Source: Candidatus Poribacteria bacterium (GTDB taxonomy: Bacteria > Poribacteria > WGA-4E > WGA-3G). From it: a DNA stretch of 37,943 nucleotides. Where the stretch lies: NCBI GenBank assembly GCA_022822085.1, contig JAJECK010000013.1, forward strand, positions 1-37,943, given 5' to 3'. Shown here in pieces: positions 24,691 through 33,633 of the stretch (positions are counted from its first letter, which is position 1; every line of letters starts with the position of its first letter). Made by a program: the position numbers and the translations under genes. The notes beneath the pieces are model-generated. The model was not told the origin of the DNA, ran no database searches, and saw nothing but the letters and a program-made list of their open reading frames with translations.

Positions 24691-26652
24691 TTATCTGTAA
24701 AATGAGTACACAGACACACCCCATATCAGGCGAATGATTACCCATGCACCCCCAACAATAAATTCACCCAAAATAAGTCCTAAAAAGAGAGGCATGACCC
24801 TATGATAGAGACGAATTCCACCAAATCGTAAGATAATATATTTTGCTGTCCAACTCACGAAAACCGAAAACCAAAGCCAGCCAAATGTCCACATACTGCT
24901 TGCAACTGCATAACCAGTTGGATGGAATGGGAAAGCGGGAAATCGTGTTCGCAGCCACCACAACAAACCGGTGAATAGGAATCCCACCCCCATGAAGGTA
25001 ACTGCGGGGATGTTTGTTTCACTTGGATAATAGAGCCAAGTCCGTAATCTATTATACCCACCGTTCCCTAAACCCGGATTCGCACCGATGTCATAAGAGA
25101 CAACCAGATATGACCAGAATGCAGCAAGAATGCCAAAGACAACTGCACACATCATTGCAATGACCATTCTTCCTGCTCTCATATTTGCTGCTTCAACAAG
25201 TTTAAATCCTTCTAATGTATGGGGCATCGGATGTGCGCGATACCCACGATTAAAGGCATAATAAAGTGACATCATCGTCAGACTCGACGGTGGAATGCGA
25301 CGTGACCCAAAAGAGTCAATAATAAACTGTCTCGGATTAGCAACGAACATCTCATGTGTTGGCGGTCCAACTTCCGCACGAACCCGAGTAATTCCAAGCG
25401 AGAGCAGATAATAAATGATAAAGTATAGGGCAATCATCCAAACAGCCATTCCACCATAACTTGAAAAGATAAAGAGGAATAGCACGCCTAATATTAATCC
25501 TACGGCTGCCCAACGATTACCAATTACTTCCTTTTTCTCTGTTGAAATATATTGATCTGTATTTTGTTTATTGAACCTAAAGATATCAATTATGTTTGTA
25601 AATATGAAATAGAAATGTTTGCGTCCACCATAAAGTGCAAAGCATGCAATGGCAAGATATGCTCCGACACCTTGTGGCCCGTCATAAGGAAAACCCGGCA
25701 ATATTTGTAGTCCCATTGCCCTACCTAATATCCGTTCACCTTTCCAAAACAGATAGAAAAACCAGAGCGAAAAGGACATCTCAAGAGGCATCAAAAAGGC
25801 AAGCCCCACACCAAAGGATAGAATATAGATGGGAGTCCATCCCATAGCATCCCAAGGTTTCTCGGTGAAATAAGCACCAAGATTTGCTTTGCGAACAGGT
25901 ATCTCGGGAAATGCAGGAAAGAATGCATGAATTCCGTTAATCAGATCAATACCTCCTGCGATTGCAAAACCTGCCCAAAACATTTTGTTTCTAAACAGTC
26001 TACCATCTGAATGTGTCATCTCAATCGGCAATCGAACAATTGGATATGTCAATCTTTCATGTTCAATCCACTGTTTGCGAATGAGCAGATCGATGCATAT
26101 CATCACCCATATTATCACAGATAACAACAGCGTCCACCACAGTATTGGTTCCCACCATGCAGACAGATACCTTTTTGAGTAGAATGTCGTGTCCCCGTCA
26201 TAGAAATCTTGCAGAACAGACATATTATCAAGCGTCATCCAGCTGGGTAGAAACCGCCAAAACAGTTGTTGCCATTCATTTTCTTGTGTTGCAAACCAGA
26301 AACCGTTTGGGATTACAGGCACAACGGTCTGCATCATATCATGACCAGCAATTGCTGATGATATTGACAAGATCACATAAATTGTTAGCAGTTCTCCTTG
26401 ACGAAGCGCATAACGAGGGATTACTATTTTGAGTAAGAAATTGAGACATGTCAACAATGTCAATGTAATTACAACATTATAGATCAGTGACATGGTTGTA
26501 GGCAAAGTACTCCAAAAACGGAGATGGTTCGCCATAATGAAATAAGAATTGGGTGGAATGAGGATAATGCCAATCAGAATTGACCGAAAGGTCACACCTG
26601 GATGTCTCTGTTGCCGTGGATTCTTATGTTGATGGTTGAATATATCTGTCAT
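24691..26652 (-). CDS. DUF6785/DUF6784-type polytopic membrane protein
   Basis: The 653-residue protein has about 14 hydrophobic segments and a short soluble N-terminus. Landmarks are PRYALRQGELLTIYVILSIS, WEPILWWTLLLS, the charged loop RKQWIEHERLTYPIVRLP with IEMT, GFPYDGPQGVGAYLAI, and LGITRVRAEVGPPTHEMFVA. This arrangement is typical of the large uncharacterised DUF6785 membrane family and distantly resembles OPT-type transporters. The substrate is unknown. The gene ends 2 nt from the promoter that serves the downstream peptidase gene, so the two are adjacent but separately promoted. Confidence 0.7.
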   Translation of the reverse strand: MTDIFNHQHKNPRQQRHPGVTFRSILIGIILIPPNSYFIMANHLRFWSTLPTTMSLIYNVVITLTLLTCLNFLLKIVIPRYALRQGELLTIYVILSISSAIAGHDMMQTVVPVIPNGFWFATQENEWQQLFWRFLPSWMTLDNMSVLQDFYDGDTTFYSKRYLSAWWEPILWWTLLLSVIIWVMICIDLLIRKQWIEHERLTYPIVRLPIEMTHSDGRLFRNKMFWAGFAIAGGIDLINGIHAFFPAFPEIPVRKANLGAYFTEKPWDAMGWTPIYILSFGVGLAFLMPLEMSFSLWFFYLFWKGERILGRAMGLQILPGFPYDGPQGVGAYLAIACFALYGGRKHFYFIFTNIIDIFRFNKQNTDQYISTEKKEVIGNRWAAVGLILGVLFLFIFSSYGGMAVWMIALYFIIYYLLSLGITRVRAEVGPPTHEMFVANPRQFIIDSFGSRRIPPSSLTMMSLYYAFNRGYRAHPMPHTLEGFKLVEAANMRAGRMVIAMMCAVVFGILAAFWSYLVVSYDIGANPGLGNGGYNRLRTWLYYPSETNIPAVTFMGVGFLFTGLLWWLRTRFPAFPFHPTGYAVASSMWTFGWLWFSVFVSWTAKYIILRFGGIRLYHRVMPLFLGLILGEFIVGGAWVIIRLIWGVSVYSFYR

Positions 26653-27044
26653 ATATCATTAGAATGTGTATATACTGTATCATTCACTTGAATGTGAAGA
26701 AGTCAATTGCATTCATAGTAAATGCCTTGTAGCACCAACATTGTCGTATTTGCTATCTAATGAGAAAATTCGGAGAGAGCAACTCTTGAAGTATATCGTA
26801 TACGTTTACGATATGGAATATCAGCGTATTTTAGTAAAATCGAAAATATGTCCACATTTCAATGAACAACAATCCCCTACACTCGCGCTGGCGAGGCGGG
26901 GAATGCCTAAATGGCATTCATACCCGGGGAATGACTAAATGTCATTCATACCGTTGATTTCTTGATTTCTTCCTAACCTCGCCAATGTCCAGGTAATTGT
27001 GGTTTTTACTATGAGAAAGTAAAAGAATGTTGTATTAGATTGGT
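26653..27044. other. 392-bp gap with tandem hairpins
   Basis: A plus-strand open frame (26666-26938) runs into the hairpin repeats and is not credible. The informative part is the pair of hairpins at 26898-26952. The rest is unremarkable A/T-rich sequence. Confidence 0.55.
26898..26952. repeat. Two tandem hairpin units with a compensatory stem change
   Basis: The units 26898-26924 and 26926-26952 share GGGGAATGNCTAAATGNCATTCATACC. Unit 1 has GAATGCC-TAAAT-GGCATTC and unit 2 GAATGAC-TAAAT-GTCATTC. The C-to-A change in one arm is matched by G-to-T in the other, so the stem is kept. Confidence 0.75.
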
Positions 27045-28373
27045 TTATTCTGACTCTGAGGCTAACACAAAACAGGTGAGTCGATCTTTACCACGAACAT
27101 AAAGACGGCCATCTGCTAATACAGGTGCTGCCCATGCAGGATAGCGAATCAACTGCTTTCCATTCTTGTCTGTTGGTACAGATTGAGATATAACTGCAAG
27201 TTTATCAGGAGTGCATTTCAATAACAGCAAACGTCCATACTCACCGAGATAGATGAAGTAATCATTTACCCAAAGCAAAGATGCGCGTTCGTTTACACGA
27301 CTACGCCACATAATTTTACCAGTTGTAAGTTCTACACAACGGAATTCTGCACCACCAGAATGTCTACCGCTACAACCATAGAGATATCCTTCATGATGAA
27401 TTGCAGAGTGCCAGTGCATCTCCATGGCTCTGTTTCGTGAGTTTGGTTCATCTTTCCAAACGATATTGTATCCGCCCGGTCGCACTTGAAGGACTGAACT
27501 TCCAATCCCATAAGACTCACTGATGAAAACAAGGTCATCAGCAACGACAGGAGAGGAGGCGTTTACAGATTCAACTTGATTATGTCGCCAGGGATAGTGA
27601 AAGTCAATTTTACCAGATTTCGGTTCAAATCCTACAAGTCCGCCACGTAAGAATGCGAACCCCCAGCGTCTTCCTTTGATATTAGCCAAGATCGGACTTG
27701 CATAACTTGTTAACTCATCAGCAATCTGGTATATCACTTCTCCTGTATACTTATTGAATGCTACAATACCATTACCGTTCGGTTTGGGATTACCTCTTGA
27801 TTCCCAAATATCCTTTGGCGTACCGGGTGGAGAACCCCCAATCTGTACGATAAGTAAATCACCTTCAACTGCAGGCGTAGATGCGACACCGAAGAAGTTA
27901 TCTACAACATTAAACTTTTTCACAGTGTCAACTTTCCATATCGGTTTTGCGTCTTGAATGCTGACACAATGTAGCATACCTTCCGCACCGAAAATATAGA
28001 CGCGATCATCATCAACAATAGGACAACTTCGTGGCCCGTTATTATAGCCATACATATCTTCATAATCGGTGGGGTATTCAAATCGCCAGAGTTCGTTTCC
28101 TGTTTCACTTTCTAAGCAAGATAGGCGTGCCATATCTCCGTGCCGAGTAAAAATGTACACTTTACCATTTGCTATTGATGGCGAACCGTAACTCGTTCCT
28201 ATTTCTCTCGTCCACAGAACCGGTGGACCTGTCTCTTCCCAAGGTGTGATATTTATCTTCTCTTGTGATTTGCCATTCCGCTCTGGACCAAGAAAGTCAT
28301 GCCAATCTAATGAATGTACTTCAGTATGGACAATTAGTGAAAGTAGGATTATTAGTTTAATTATGTATTTCAT
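27045..28373 (-). CDS. Exported PQQ-like beta-propeller protein
   Basis: The 442-residue protein has a signal peptide (about 1-21) and, directly after it, the LDWHDFLGPERNGKS motif common to exported PQQ-like repeat proteins of Planctomycetes-like bacteria. Propeller blades show as repeated W/Y plus G-x-V-Y-I-F strands (NGKVYIFTRHGDMARLSCLE, DDRVYIFGAEGMLHCV, DGRLYVRGKDRLTCF). There is no dehydrogenase catalytic signature and no haem-binding CxxCH, so I read it as a structural or assembly-type propeller (BamB-like fold) rather than a quinoprotein enzyme. Its partner is not evident. It is transcribed away from the membrane-protein gene at 28792. Confidence 0.8.
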   Translation of the reverse strand: MKYIIKLIILLSLIVHTEVHSLDWHDFLGPERNGKSQEKINITPWEETGPPVLWTREIGTSYGSPSIANGKVYIFTRHGDMARLSCLESETGNELWRFEYPTDYEDMYGYNNGPRSCPIVDDDRVYIFGAEGMLHCVSIQDAKPIWKVDTVKKFNVVDNFFGVASTPAVEGDLLIVQIGGSPPGTPKDIWESRGNPKPNGNGIVAFNKYTGEVIYQIADELTSYASPILANIKGRRWGFAFLRGGLVGFEPKSGKIDFHYPWRHNQVESVNASSPVVADDLVFISESYGIGSSVLQVRPGGYNIVWKDEPNSRNRAMEMHWHSAIHHEGYLYGCSGRHSGGAEFRCVELTTGKIMWRSRVNERASLLWVNDYFIYLGEYGRLLLLKCTPDKLAVISQSVPTDKNGKQLIRYPAWAAPVLADGRLYVRGKDRLTCFVLASESE

Positions 28374-28536
28374 ATAAACTTGATTATAGGTGTTTTTACT
28401 GTGCCTCGTTCAGTATGTTTGGATATTCAATATCATATCACACATACTTGTAACCCTAATATTATTGCTTCTCTCTATAATCATTATACCATTTTCCAAT
28501 CATATTAACGACTAATTTTCTGATCACTGTTTACTT

Positions 28537-28684
28537 TATACCATTTCTAATTGAAAAATTGTCATAATATATTGTAGGTCGGGTTGAGGAACGAAACCCG
28601 ACATGACGTATAAGAAGTCGGGTTTCGCTACCGCTTCTACCCGACCTACGAAATAATGTCCTGTTATCATATAGAAATGGTATT
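28537..28684. mobile_element. MITE-like element with nested palindromes, copy 2
   Basis: The ends TACCATTTCTA (28539 onward) and TAGAAATGGTA (28672-28682) are perfect 11-bp inverted repeats. The inner arms 28574-28602 and 28618-28650 pair as GTAGGTCGGGTTGAGGAACG.../...CTACCCGACCTAC with a few mismatches. It is the sibling of 17342-17489. Confidence 0.75.
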
Positions 28685-28690
28685 AGATAC

Positions 28691-28719
28691 TTGACAACAA
28701 AATCATAATTTTACATAAT
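28691..28719 (+). promoter_or_regulatory. Promoter for the membrane-protein gene at 28792
   Basis: TTGACA (28691-28696), 17 bp, CATAAT (28714-28719). It begins 7 bp after the end of the MITE-like element. The leader would be about 65 nt. Confidence 0.5.
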
Positions 28720-28791
28720 CTAATTACTGATACTGATAGTGTTCTACCTATTACTATTGATCTTATCTACATTGCATTCGGAGTCAATCAA

Positions 28792-30417
28792 ATGGATATT
28801 ACATCTATTCCATGGCAAATGATATTATTGTGTGGTCTTTCGCTCTGTGTTGGCTGGGGAATACGCGGTAACTTTGGACATGAATATGGTGCTGCCATTC
28901 CGGGCGCACTTGCTGCAATGGCAATCGTACTCCTATCAGGACGCGAAGATTGGTTGAGATATATCCATTTTTTTGCGTTATTCGGTGCGTTAGGATGGTC
29001 ATTCGGCGGTAGTATGTCATATATGATGGTCGTCGGTTATTCCCACTCTTCACACACTCCTACGGTACTATACGGATTTGCTAATCTATTTGCCATAGGT
29101 TTTTTATGGGCAGCACTCGGTGGGGCTGGAACCGCATTACCGGCATTTCTCACAGAAATAACCCAAGGTCAACCCAAGACTTTTTTACCTATTTTCATGG
29201 TTCCAATATGTGTTGTATTCATCGGATGGTCCCTCCAAGCAGTTATTGTGGATCTAATCTTTGCACCGAAACGCATGCAACGGCATGAAAGTCCACTTTA
29301 TTGGTATGACTCCGATTGGTTAGCCGCGCTTGTTGCAATTGTTGCTGCACTTATCGTCATCATTTATCGCGGACAAATTGACATTGCCACTTCTCTGATT
29401 CTCTATTTGGGTGTCGGTTGGTTTGTAGGATTTCTACTATTAGTAAATGTCCTGAAACTACGGATGACACCTCCGCGTGGTGATAATTGGGCAGGATGTG
29501 TCGGTATGGTTGTTGGTCTGTTAGCATACTGTTGGCAATTTAAACTGGGTGGCGTTGCTTTCGTAACTTTGATGTCTGGCTTCACAGGCGGTGTTGCATT
29601 TTCATTCGGACAACTACTGAAACAGATCGGTATAAAAACTGGGCTTCAAACAAACTGGCATAGTGTAATGGAACAATTACAGGGTCTACTATTTGGACTC
29701 GGTATTGCCCTAACGTTTGGATTGATTCTCAATCGCACACCACCGTTAGAAACCGAACCAACTTTCCCAAGATGGATGGAGATGTTTGCTGTATTTTGTA
29801 TCCTTATTGCATTAACATATCTGAATTACCGAAAAGCAGGTCAGACTTGGGTGGATTCCGTAGCTTCCTTGCCTGAACGGATGTTCGGTTTACCTGTCAT
29901 CGGTTGGTTTCGTCATTCACGCGGATGGATAGGTTGGTTTGAGCTGTTCTATATCGCGCTATCCATCATGTTAATTACAGTATTGGCAGTAAATCTACGA
30001 GAGCCAATTCCGTTTATATCAACACATTGGTTGGGAAAAGGACAACTACTATACCTCGTGTTTTTGTGGTGGATAGTCGTTATAAACTTTGAACGTGCAT
30101 TAGTCAACTTTAGTGCGGGCAGAATGATTACTGAAGGTGTAATCACACTGAATGCTGTAATTTGCACAATCATTGTTGCAATTGGTGCCAATGTAGTACC
30201 AAAACAGACAGGGAATGTGTTCTCATTCTCCGATTGGATTAAGACAGTGTCCATTTGGGGCATAGTAGTGATGATTGGAACATCGTTTGCATTCTGGGGA
30301 ATTAAACACTTACTCTATGGAAAACAACACGCGCCCGGAGCATCATTACATATCCGTTTTGGAGAGGCATCAAACGCACCTAAGGAGAAACCGAGGTCTG
30401 GAGAACCACATCCTTAA
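28792..30417 (+). CDS. Polytopic membrane protein of unknown function
   Basis: This 541-residue protein has about 13 hydrophobic helices. The first part is Gly-rich and distinctive: SLCVGWGIRGNFGHEYGAA, ALFGALGWSFGGSMSYMMVV, and FLWAALGGAGTALPAF. A basic loop with PPRGDNWAG lies mid-protein. The last 30 residues are soluble, charged and Pro-rich (APGASLHIRFGEASNAPKEK), probably cytoplasmic. I do not recognise the family. The repeated GWxxGG-type helices suggest a channel or carrier rather than an enzyme. It has its own promoter and converges on the Gfo/Idh gene with a 22-bp gap. Confidence 0.75.
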   Translation: MDITSIPWQMILLCGLSLCVGWGIRGNFGHEYGAAIPGALAAMAIVLLSGREDWLRYIHFFALFGALGWSFGGSMSYMMVVGYSHSSHTPTVLYGFANLFAIGFLWAALGGAGTALPAFLTEITQGQPKTFLPIFMVPICVVFIGWSLQAVIVDLIFAPKRMQRHESPLYWYDSDWLAALVAIVAALIVIIYRGQIDIATSLILYLGVGWFVGFLLLVNVLKLRMTPPRGDNWAGCVGMVVGLLAYCWQFKLGGVAFVTLMSGFTGGVAFSFGQLLKQIGIKTGLQTNWHSVMEQLQGLLFGLGIALTFGLILNRTPPLETEPTFPRWMEMFAVFCILIALTYLNYRKAGQTWVDSVASLPERMFGLPVIGWFRHSRGWIGWFELFYIALSIMLITVLAVNLREPIPFISTHWLGKGQLLYLVFLWWIVVINFERALVNFSAGRMITEGVITLNAVICTIIVAIGANVVPKQTGNVFSFSDWIKTVSIWGIVVMIGTSFAFWGIKHLLYGKQHAPGASLHIRFGEASNAPKEKPRSGEPHP

Positions 30418-30439
30418 TATTTACAAACGATGTATAAGA

Positions 30440-31498
30440 TCAATCTTCAATTTCAACTACCGTTCCACTTTCAGCTGACGCATAGATTGCATCCGTAATT
30501 TGCTGAACGACCAGAGCCTGCTCAAGACCGGTAATGGGTTGGCGATTTTCACGGATCGCTGCAGCAAAGTCGGTCAACGGATTGGCGTAATGTGGCCCCT
30601 CGGTGTCATCTGTATCGGCAAGAGGATTTGTAGAAACGCCTTCTTCTGTTGTGGTCTGACTATGTTGCACTTTCTCAGGATTTCCATCTCCCATGTTCAA
30701 CTTCAGTGCACCTTCAGAACCGATGATTTCCCAGTCAGAATGCGATGTTGCTGCCATGAATTCACCACGTTCAAGCGTAATCGCTGTTCCATCTTCACAA
30801 CGTACTAAAGCTAAATAATGTGTCTCTGCATCTGAACCCGGTGCAATATGCGATTCAAATAATGGTGGAACTGTCCACGTTTGTGCAAATACTGTTTTGG
30901 GTTTTAGTTTCCAACCCGTAATCCCAAGCAGGAAATCTATATCGTAACAACCCCAATTGACAAGGATACCACCGCCGTTCAGTGCTTTAGTTAAACGCCA
31001 GTCTGGACGTGGTGAATTGGGTTGTTTCCCGCATCCCCTTTTTGCACGACAGTGCACAGTCCGCAGTTCACCCAATCCACCGGATGTGATTAATTGCGTT
31101 GCAAGTCGTGCAGCTTTATTGAACCGGTTCCGTGATGAACAACAACCAGAGACTAACTCCCCTCGTGCATCAATAAGCTGATTGACTTCATCTGAATTCA
31201 TGGCAATCGGTTTTTCAATCAGGACATGTTTCCCTCTTTCAAAAGCCCGTAATGCGACTTCCGTTCGATATTGTGTCGGAAAAGCGAGTACGACTGCTTC
31301 AACGTTTTCATCGTCAAGTAGATCAACATCATTCGTATACATCTTAGGGGGATTAAAGCGTTCGGAAGCGCGTTCTCTGTACGATTCTATCATATCCGCC
31401 GCAGCGACCAACTCAATATGTGCTGTTTCTGACGCAATACTGAGATGTCTAATCCCGATCACTCCACAACCGATAACGCCTACTCTTACTGGATCCAT
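30440..31498 (-). CDS. Gfo/Idh/MocA family NAD(P)-dependent oxidoreductase
   Basis: The 352-residue protein has an N-terminal Rossmann domain with G10-C-G12-V-I-G15 (VIGCGVIGIRH) and the family lysine in HVLIEKPIAM (E95-K96-P97). The C-terminal alpha/beta domain contains GGGILVNWGCYDIDFLLG. In most relatives the G-x-H-x-x-D pattern here carries the catalytic His; this protein reads G-C-Y-D-I-D, with Tyr at that position. It would oxidise or reduce a sugar, inositol or sugar acid. The enolase-superfamily dehydratase gene lies 51 nt upstream in the same direction, so a joint sugar-acid pathway is likely. The exact substrate is not readable. Confidence 0.88.
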   Translation of the reverse strand: MDPVRVGVIGCGVIGIRHLSIASETAHIELVAAADMIESYRERASERFNPPKMYTNDVDLLDDENVEAVVLAFPTQYRTEVALRAFERGKHVLIEKPIAMNSDEVNQLIDARGELVSGCCSSRNRFNKAARLATQLITSGGLGELRTVHCRAKRGCGKQPNSPRPDWRLTKALNGGGILVNWGCYDIDFLLGITGWKLKPKTVFAQTWTVPPLFESHIAPGSDAETHYLALVRCEDGTAITLERGEFMAATSHSDWEIIGSEGALKLNMGDGNPEKVQHSQTTTEEGVSTNPLADTDDTEGPHYANPLTDFAAAIRENRQPITGLEQALVVQQITDAIYASAESGTVVEIED

Positions 31499-31549
31499 AC
31501 TTTCTCCATTCTGTGAATAAAATTTAGTTGCAATAATTTGTAATTAGAC

Positions 31550-32692
31550 TTAGATATAACCTGTAGATCCATCAGGACGGATAGGACAGGTTCTTTGCCA
31601 ATGTGCATATTCGTTATCTGTTACTGCATCTTCGTTAATCTCAACACCCAAACCAGGACTATCACGTAATTCCAAGTAACCATCCTTTGGCATATACGGT
31701 TCGTCAACCCAAGAATTCCAAGCACTATCAGTAGGGAGAAGATATTCAAGGATTTTGAAATTAGGCGTTGCTGCAGCGAAGTGAACATTGACTGCAGTTG
31801 CCAGAGGTCCCATAGGATTATGTGGTGCTATACTAACATAATGTGCCTCAGCAATCGCAGCGATTTTGCGCATCTCTAACAACCCGCCACACACACAAAC
31901 ATCAGGTTGTATGATGTCCGCCCCTTGTGCAGCGATAATATCAAGGAATTCAAACCGAGTGTATAAGGATTCTCCTGTTGCCAGTGGTACTTGCATCTGT
32001 GAACGAAGGCGGGACCATGCTGGAATATGCTCAGGCCGTAAAGGTTCTTCATAGAAATATGGATCATACGGAGCAAGTGCATTTGCCAATTGAAGTGCGC
32101 GTATCGGTTCAAAAATCTTTGCATGTGGGTCAAACGCGAACTCCCAATCATCAGGTGTATTCAATCTTATCTGTTCAAAATAGGTAGCAGCCGCATCACA
32201 GACCCTTCCCCATCTATCTGCATCTGGATTTAGTTGATATGGACTTGTTTTGAATGCAGTAAATCCCCATTCTTCATTGAGTTTACGTGCTTGATCTGCA
32301 GCTTCAATACCATCTCTCCCACCTATACCTCGATAGACGCGGATTCTGTCACGCGCATGTCCACCGAGTAGCATGTAAACTGGTAAACCTGCAGCTTTCC
32401 CACTGATGTCCCAAAGAGCATGATCAATCGCAGAGATGACTGCGAGTCCGGCACCACCGGGTGGAAAACGAAACTGCTGATGTAGTTTCAGCATAATATA
32501 TTCTATGCGACGCGGATCATCTCCTTGAATCATTTCAAAAATATAGTTCGCTATCGGTTCAACAGAGAGATCCGGTCCAGTAGAATATGCTTCACCCCAT
32601 CCGTATAGTCCTTCATCTGTTTCTACTTTGATGAGTCCCCTTGAACGGTTGCCGAAGTTTGCTATGAAGGTTTTAATTGCAGTAATTTTCAT
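31550..32692 (-). CDS. Enolase-superfamily sugar-acid dehydratase (galactonate-dehydratase-like)
   Basis: The frame opens at 32734, but the first 14 residues (MMKYYCNNDHRYII) are atypical. The ATG at 32692 begins the family-like MKITAIKTFIANFGNRSRGL, giving 380 residues. Short-numbering landmarks: D188-P-H190 in FAFDPHAKIF, E215 in FYEEPLRPE, E241 in ATGESLYTR as metal ligands, and H291 in SIAPHNPMGP as the catalytic base. This D-x-H / E / E / H layout is that of the D-galactonate and mannonate dehydratase branch of the mandelate racemase subgroup, which removes water from an aldonic acid to give the 2-keto-3-deoxy product. Which aldonate is used is not decidable here. It is followed by a Gfo/Idh gene. 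Confidence 0.88.
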   Translation of the reverse strand: MKITAIKTFIANFGNRSRGLIKVETDEGLYGWGEAYSTGPDLSVEPIANYIFEMIQGDDPRRIEYIMLKLHQQFRFPPGGAGLAVISAIDHALWDISGKAAGLPVYMLLGGHARDRIRVYRGIGGRDGIEAADQARKLNEEWGFTAFKTSPYQLNPDADRWGRVCDAAATYFEQIRLNTPDDWEFAFDPHAKIFEPIRALQLANALAPYDPYFYEEPLRPEHIPAWSRLRSQMQVPLATGESLYTRFEFLDIIAAQGADIIQPDVCVCGGLLEMRKIAAIAEAHYVSIAPHNPMGPLATAVNVHFAAATPNFKILEYLLPTDSAWNSWVDEPYMPKDGYLELRDSPGLGVEINEDAVTDNEYAHWQRTCPIRPDGSTGYI

Positions 32693-32746
32693 GATTATAT
32701 ACCTGTGGTCATTATTACAATAATATTTCATCATGTCAAGTTCAAA

Positions 32747-32887
32747 TCATTCAGGACTTACGCATTTTCTCTTAAAGTCCCCTTGATAAGGGGGATTTAG
32801 GGGGTTAGAAAGACTAAAAACACTGAAATATAGCACCATTTAACCCCCTAACCCCCTTATCAAGGGGAATGTGTAAGTCCTGTCATT
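32747..32887. mobile_element. 131-bp non-autonomous element with terminal inverted repeats and 5-bp target duplication
   Basis: The element (32752-32882) begins CAGGACTTACGCATTTTC and ends GAATGTGTAAGTCCTG. Its arms carry CCCCTTGATAAGGGGGATTT.GGGGGTTA and the inverse TAACCCCCTAACCCCCTTATCAAGGGG. TCATT stands immediately on both sides (32747-32751 and 32883-32887), as expected of a target-site duplication. No ORF lies inside. It inserted about 60 bp upstream of the dehydratase start. A lone end is seen at 23477-23499 and a degraded arm at 6157-6200. Confidence 0.8.
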
Positions 32888-33125
32888 GCTATTCACTATT
32901 CGGAATTTTGGGTGATTTTTTGCCACAACCGTTATTGTTTTTAGAATCACGGATGACTCAGATTTCGCGAAAAATGAATCCATTTCTAATAAAGAGTGTC
33001 TCAATATTAGATTATAGGTTAACACTGAGGTAAAGAATGTAAGAGACCGAATGTATTGTGCTTCTACAAACGTATTCTTTGTTAATGAGGAGTGATCAAT
33101 TAGGAACGGTATGACGATATAAACC

Positions 33126-33205
33126 ATTGTAGGGCGGGGTCTCTGTGCCTCCACGACATCGGATTTTCTCAACATTGGGCAGGCACAGAGACCCGACCCT
33201 ACAAT
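33126..33205. repeat. 25-bp inverted repeat (ATTGTAGGG..GGGTCTCTGTGCCT)
   Basis: The arms 33126-33150 and 33181-33205 match at 23 of 25 positions around a 30-nt spacer. Confidence 0.75.
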
Positions 33206-33439
33206 AACCTAATTATTTAGTTTTCGGTTTTTCTGCTGTATATTTCACATTTCAATATAACAACTTGTCCGTTGGGTTGAGGCACGAAACCCGATAGGCA
33301 TCAATTTAAGACATTTTGTCTCTTCGCAGGCGCGCTTTCGCCACGTCAGGGGTGTCTGAATCGGGATTATCGAATTGATAAAATCGCGGAACTCTTTTTG
33401 TACCGCAAACTTTTAGTTTGCGTTTTTGTTTCCCTCCTC

Positions 33440-33495
33440 TGCTGGCGAGGTTTCCTAACCTCGCCAAATTACCGATTTATTTTCTTAATCTTCAT
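33440..33495 (+). repeat. Dispersed 60-bp palindromic repeat, copy 4
   Basis: CTGGCGAGGTTTCCTAACCTCGCCAAATTACCGATTT... ends TTTTCTTAATCTTCAT. Over the shared length it is nearly identical to the inverted copy at 7862-7921. Confidence 0.8.
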
Positions 33496-33554
33496 AAAGT
33501 TTGTACTACATAATAACAGGTCAAACCTTATTATAGTACACACTAAATTGACAC

Positions 33555-33633
33555 CTATGGGTTGAGACACGAAACCCAACATGAATAACCCCCTATAATG
33601 CGTAAGATGTTGGATTTCGTGCCTCAACCTATG
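33555..33633. repeat. Inverted repeat of the GGGTTGAG.CACGAAACCC type
   Basis: The arms 33555-33582 and 33607-33633 pair with a few mismatches. The sequence is a diverged relative of the inner palindrome of the MITE-like elements at 17342 and 28537. Confidence 0.6.

Larger units (their letters stand above)
28374..28791. other. 418-bp divergent gap with MITE-like element and promoter
   Basis: It contains the element at 28537-28684 and the promoter at 28691-28719. The 160 bp next to the propeller gene are A/T-rich with no further signal recognised. Confidence 0.6.

Noticed and set aside
26666-26938. 90-residue open frame on the plus strand
   Set aside because: It ends in the tandem hairpins, has no SD and shows no protein-like character.
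32840-33175. 111-residue open frame on the minus strand
   Set aside because: It begins and ends in inverted-repeat sequence (33126-33205 and 32752-32882).
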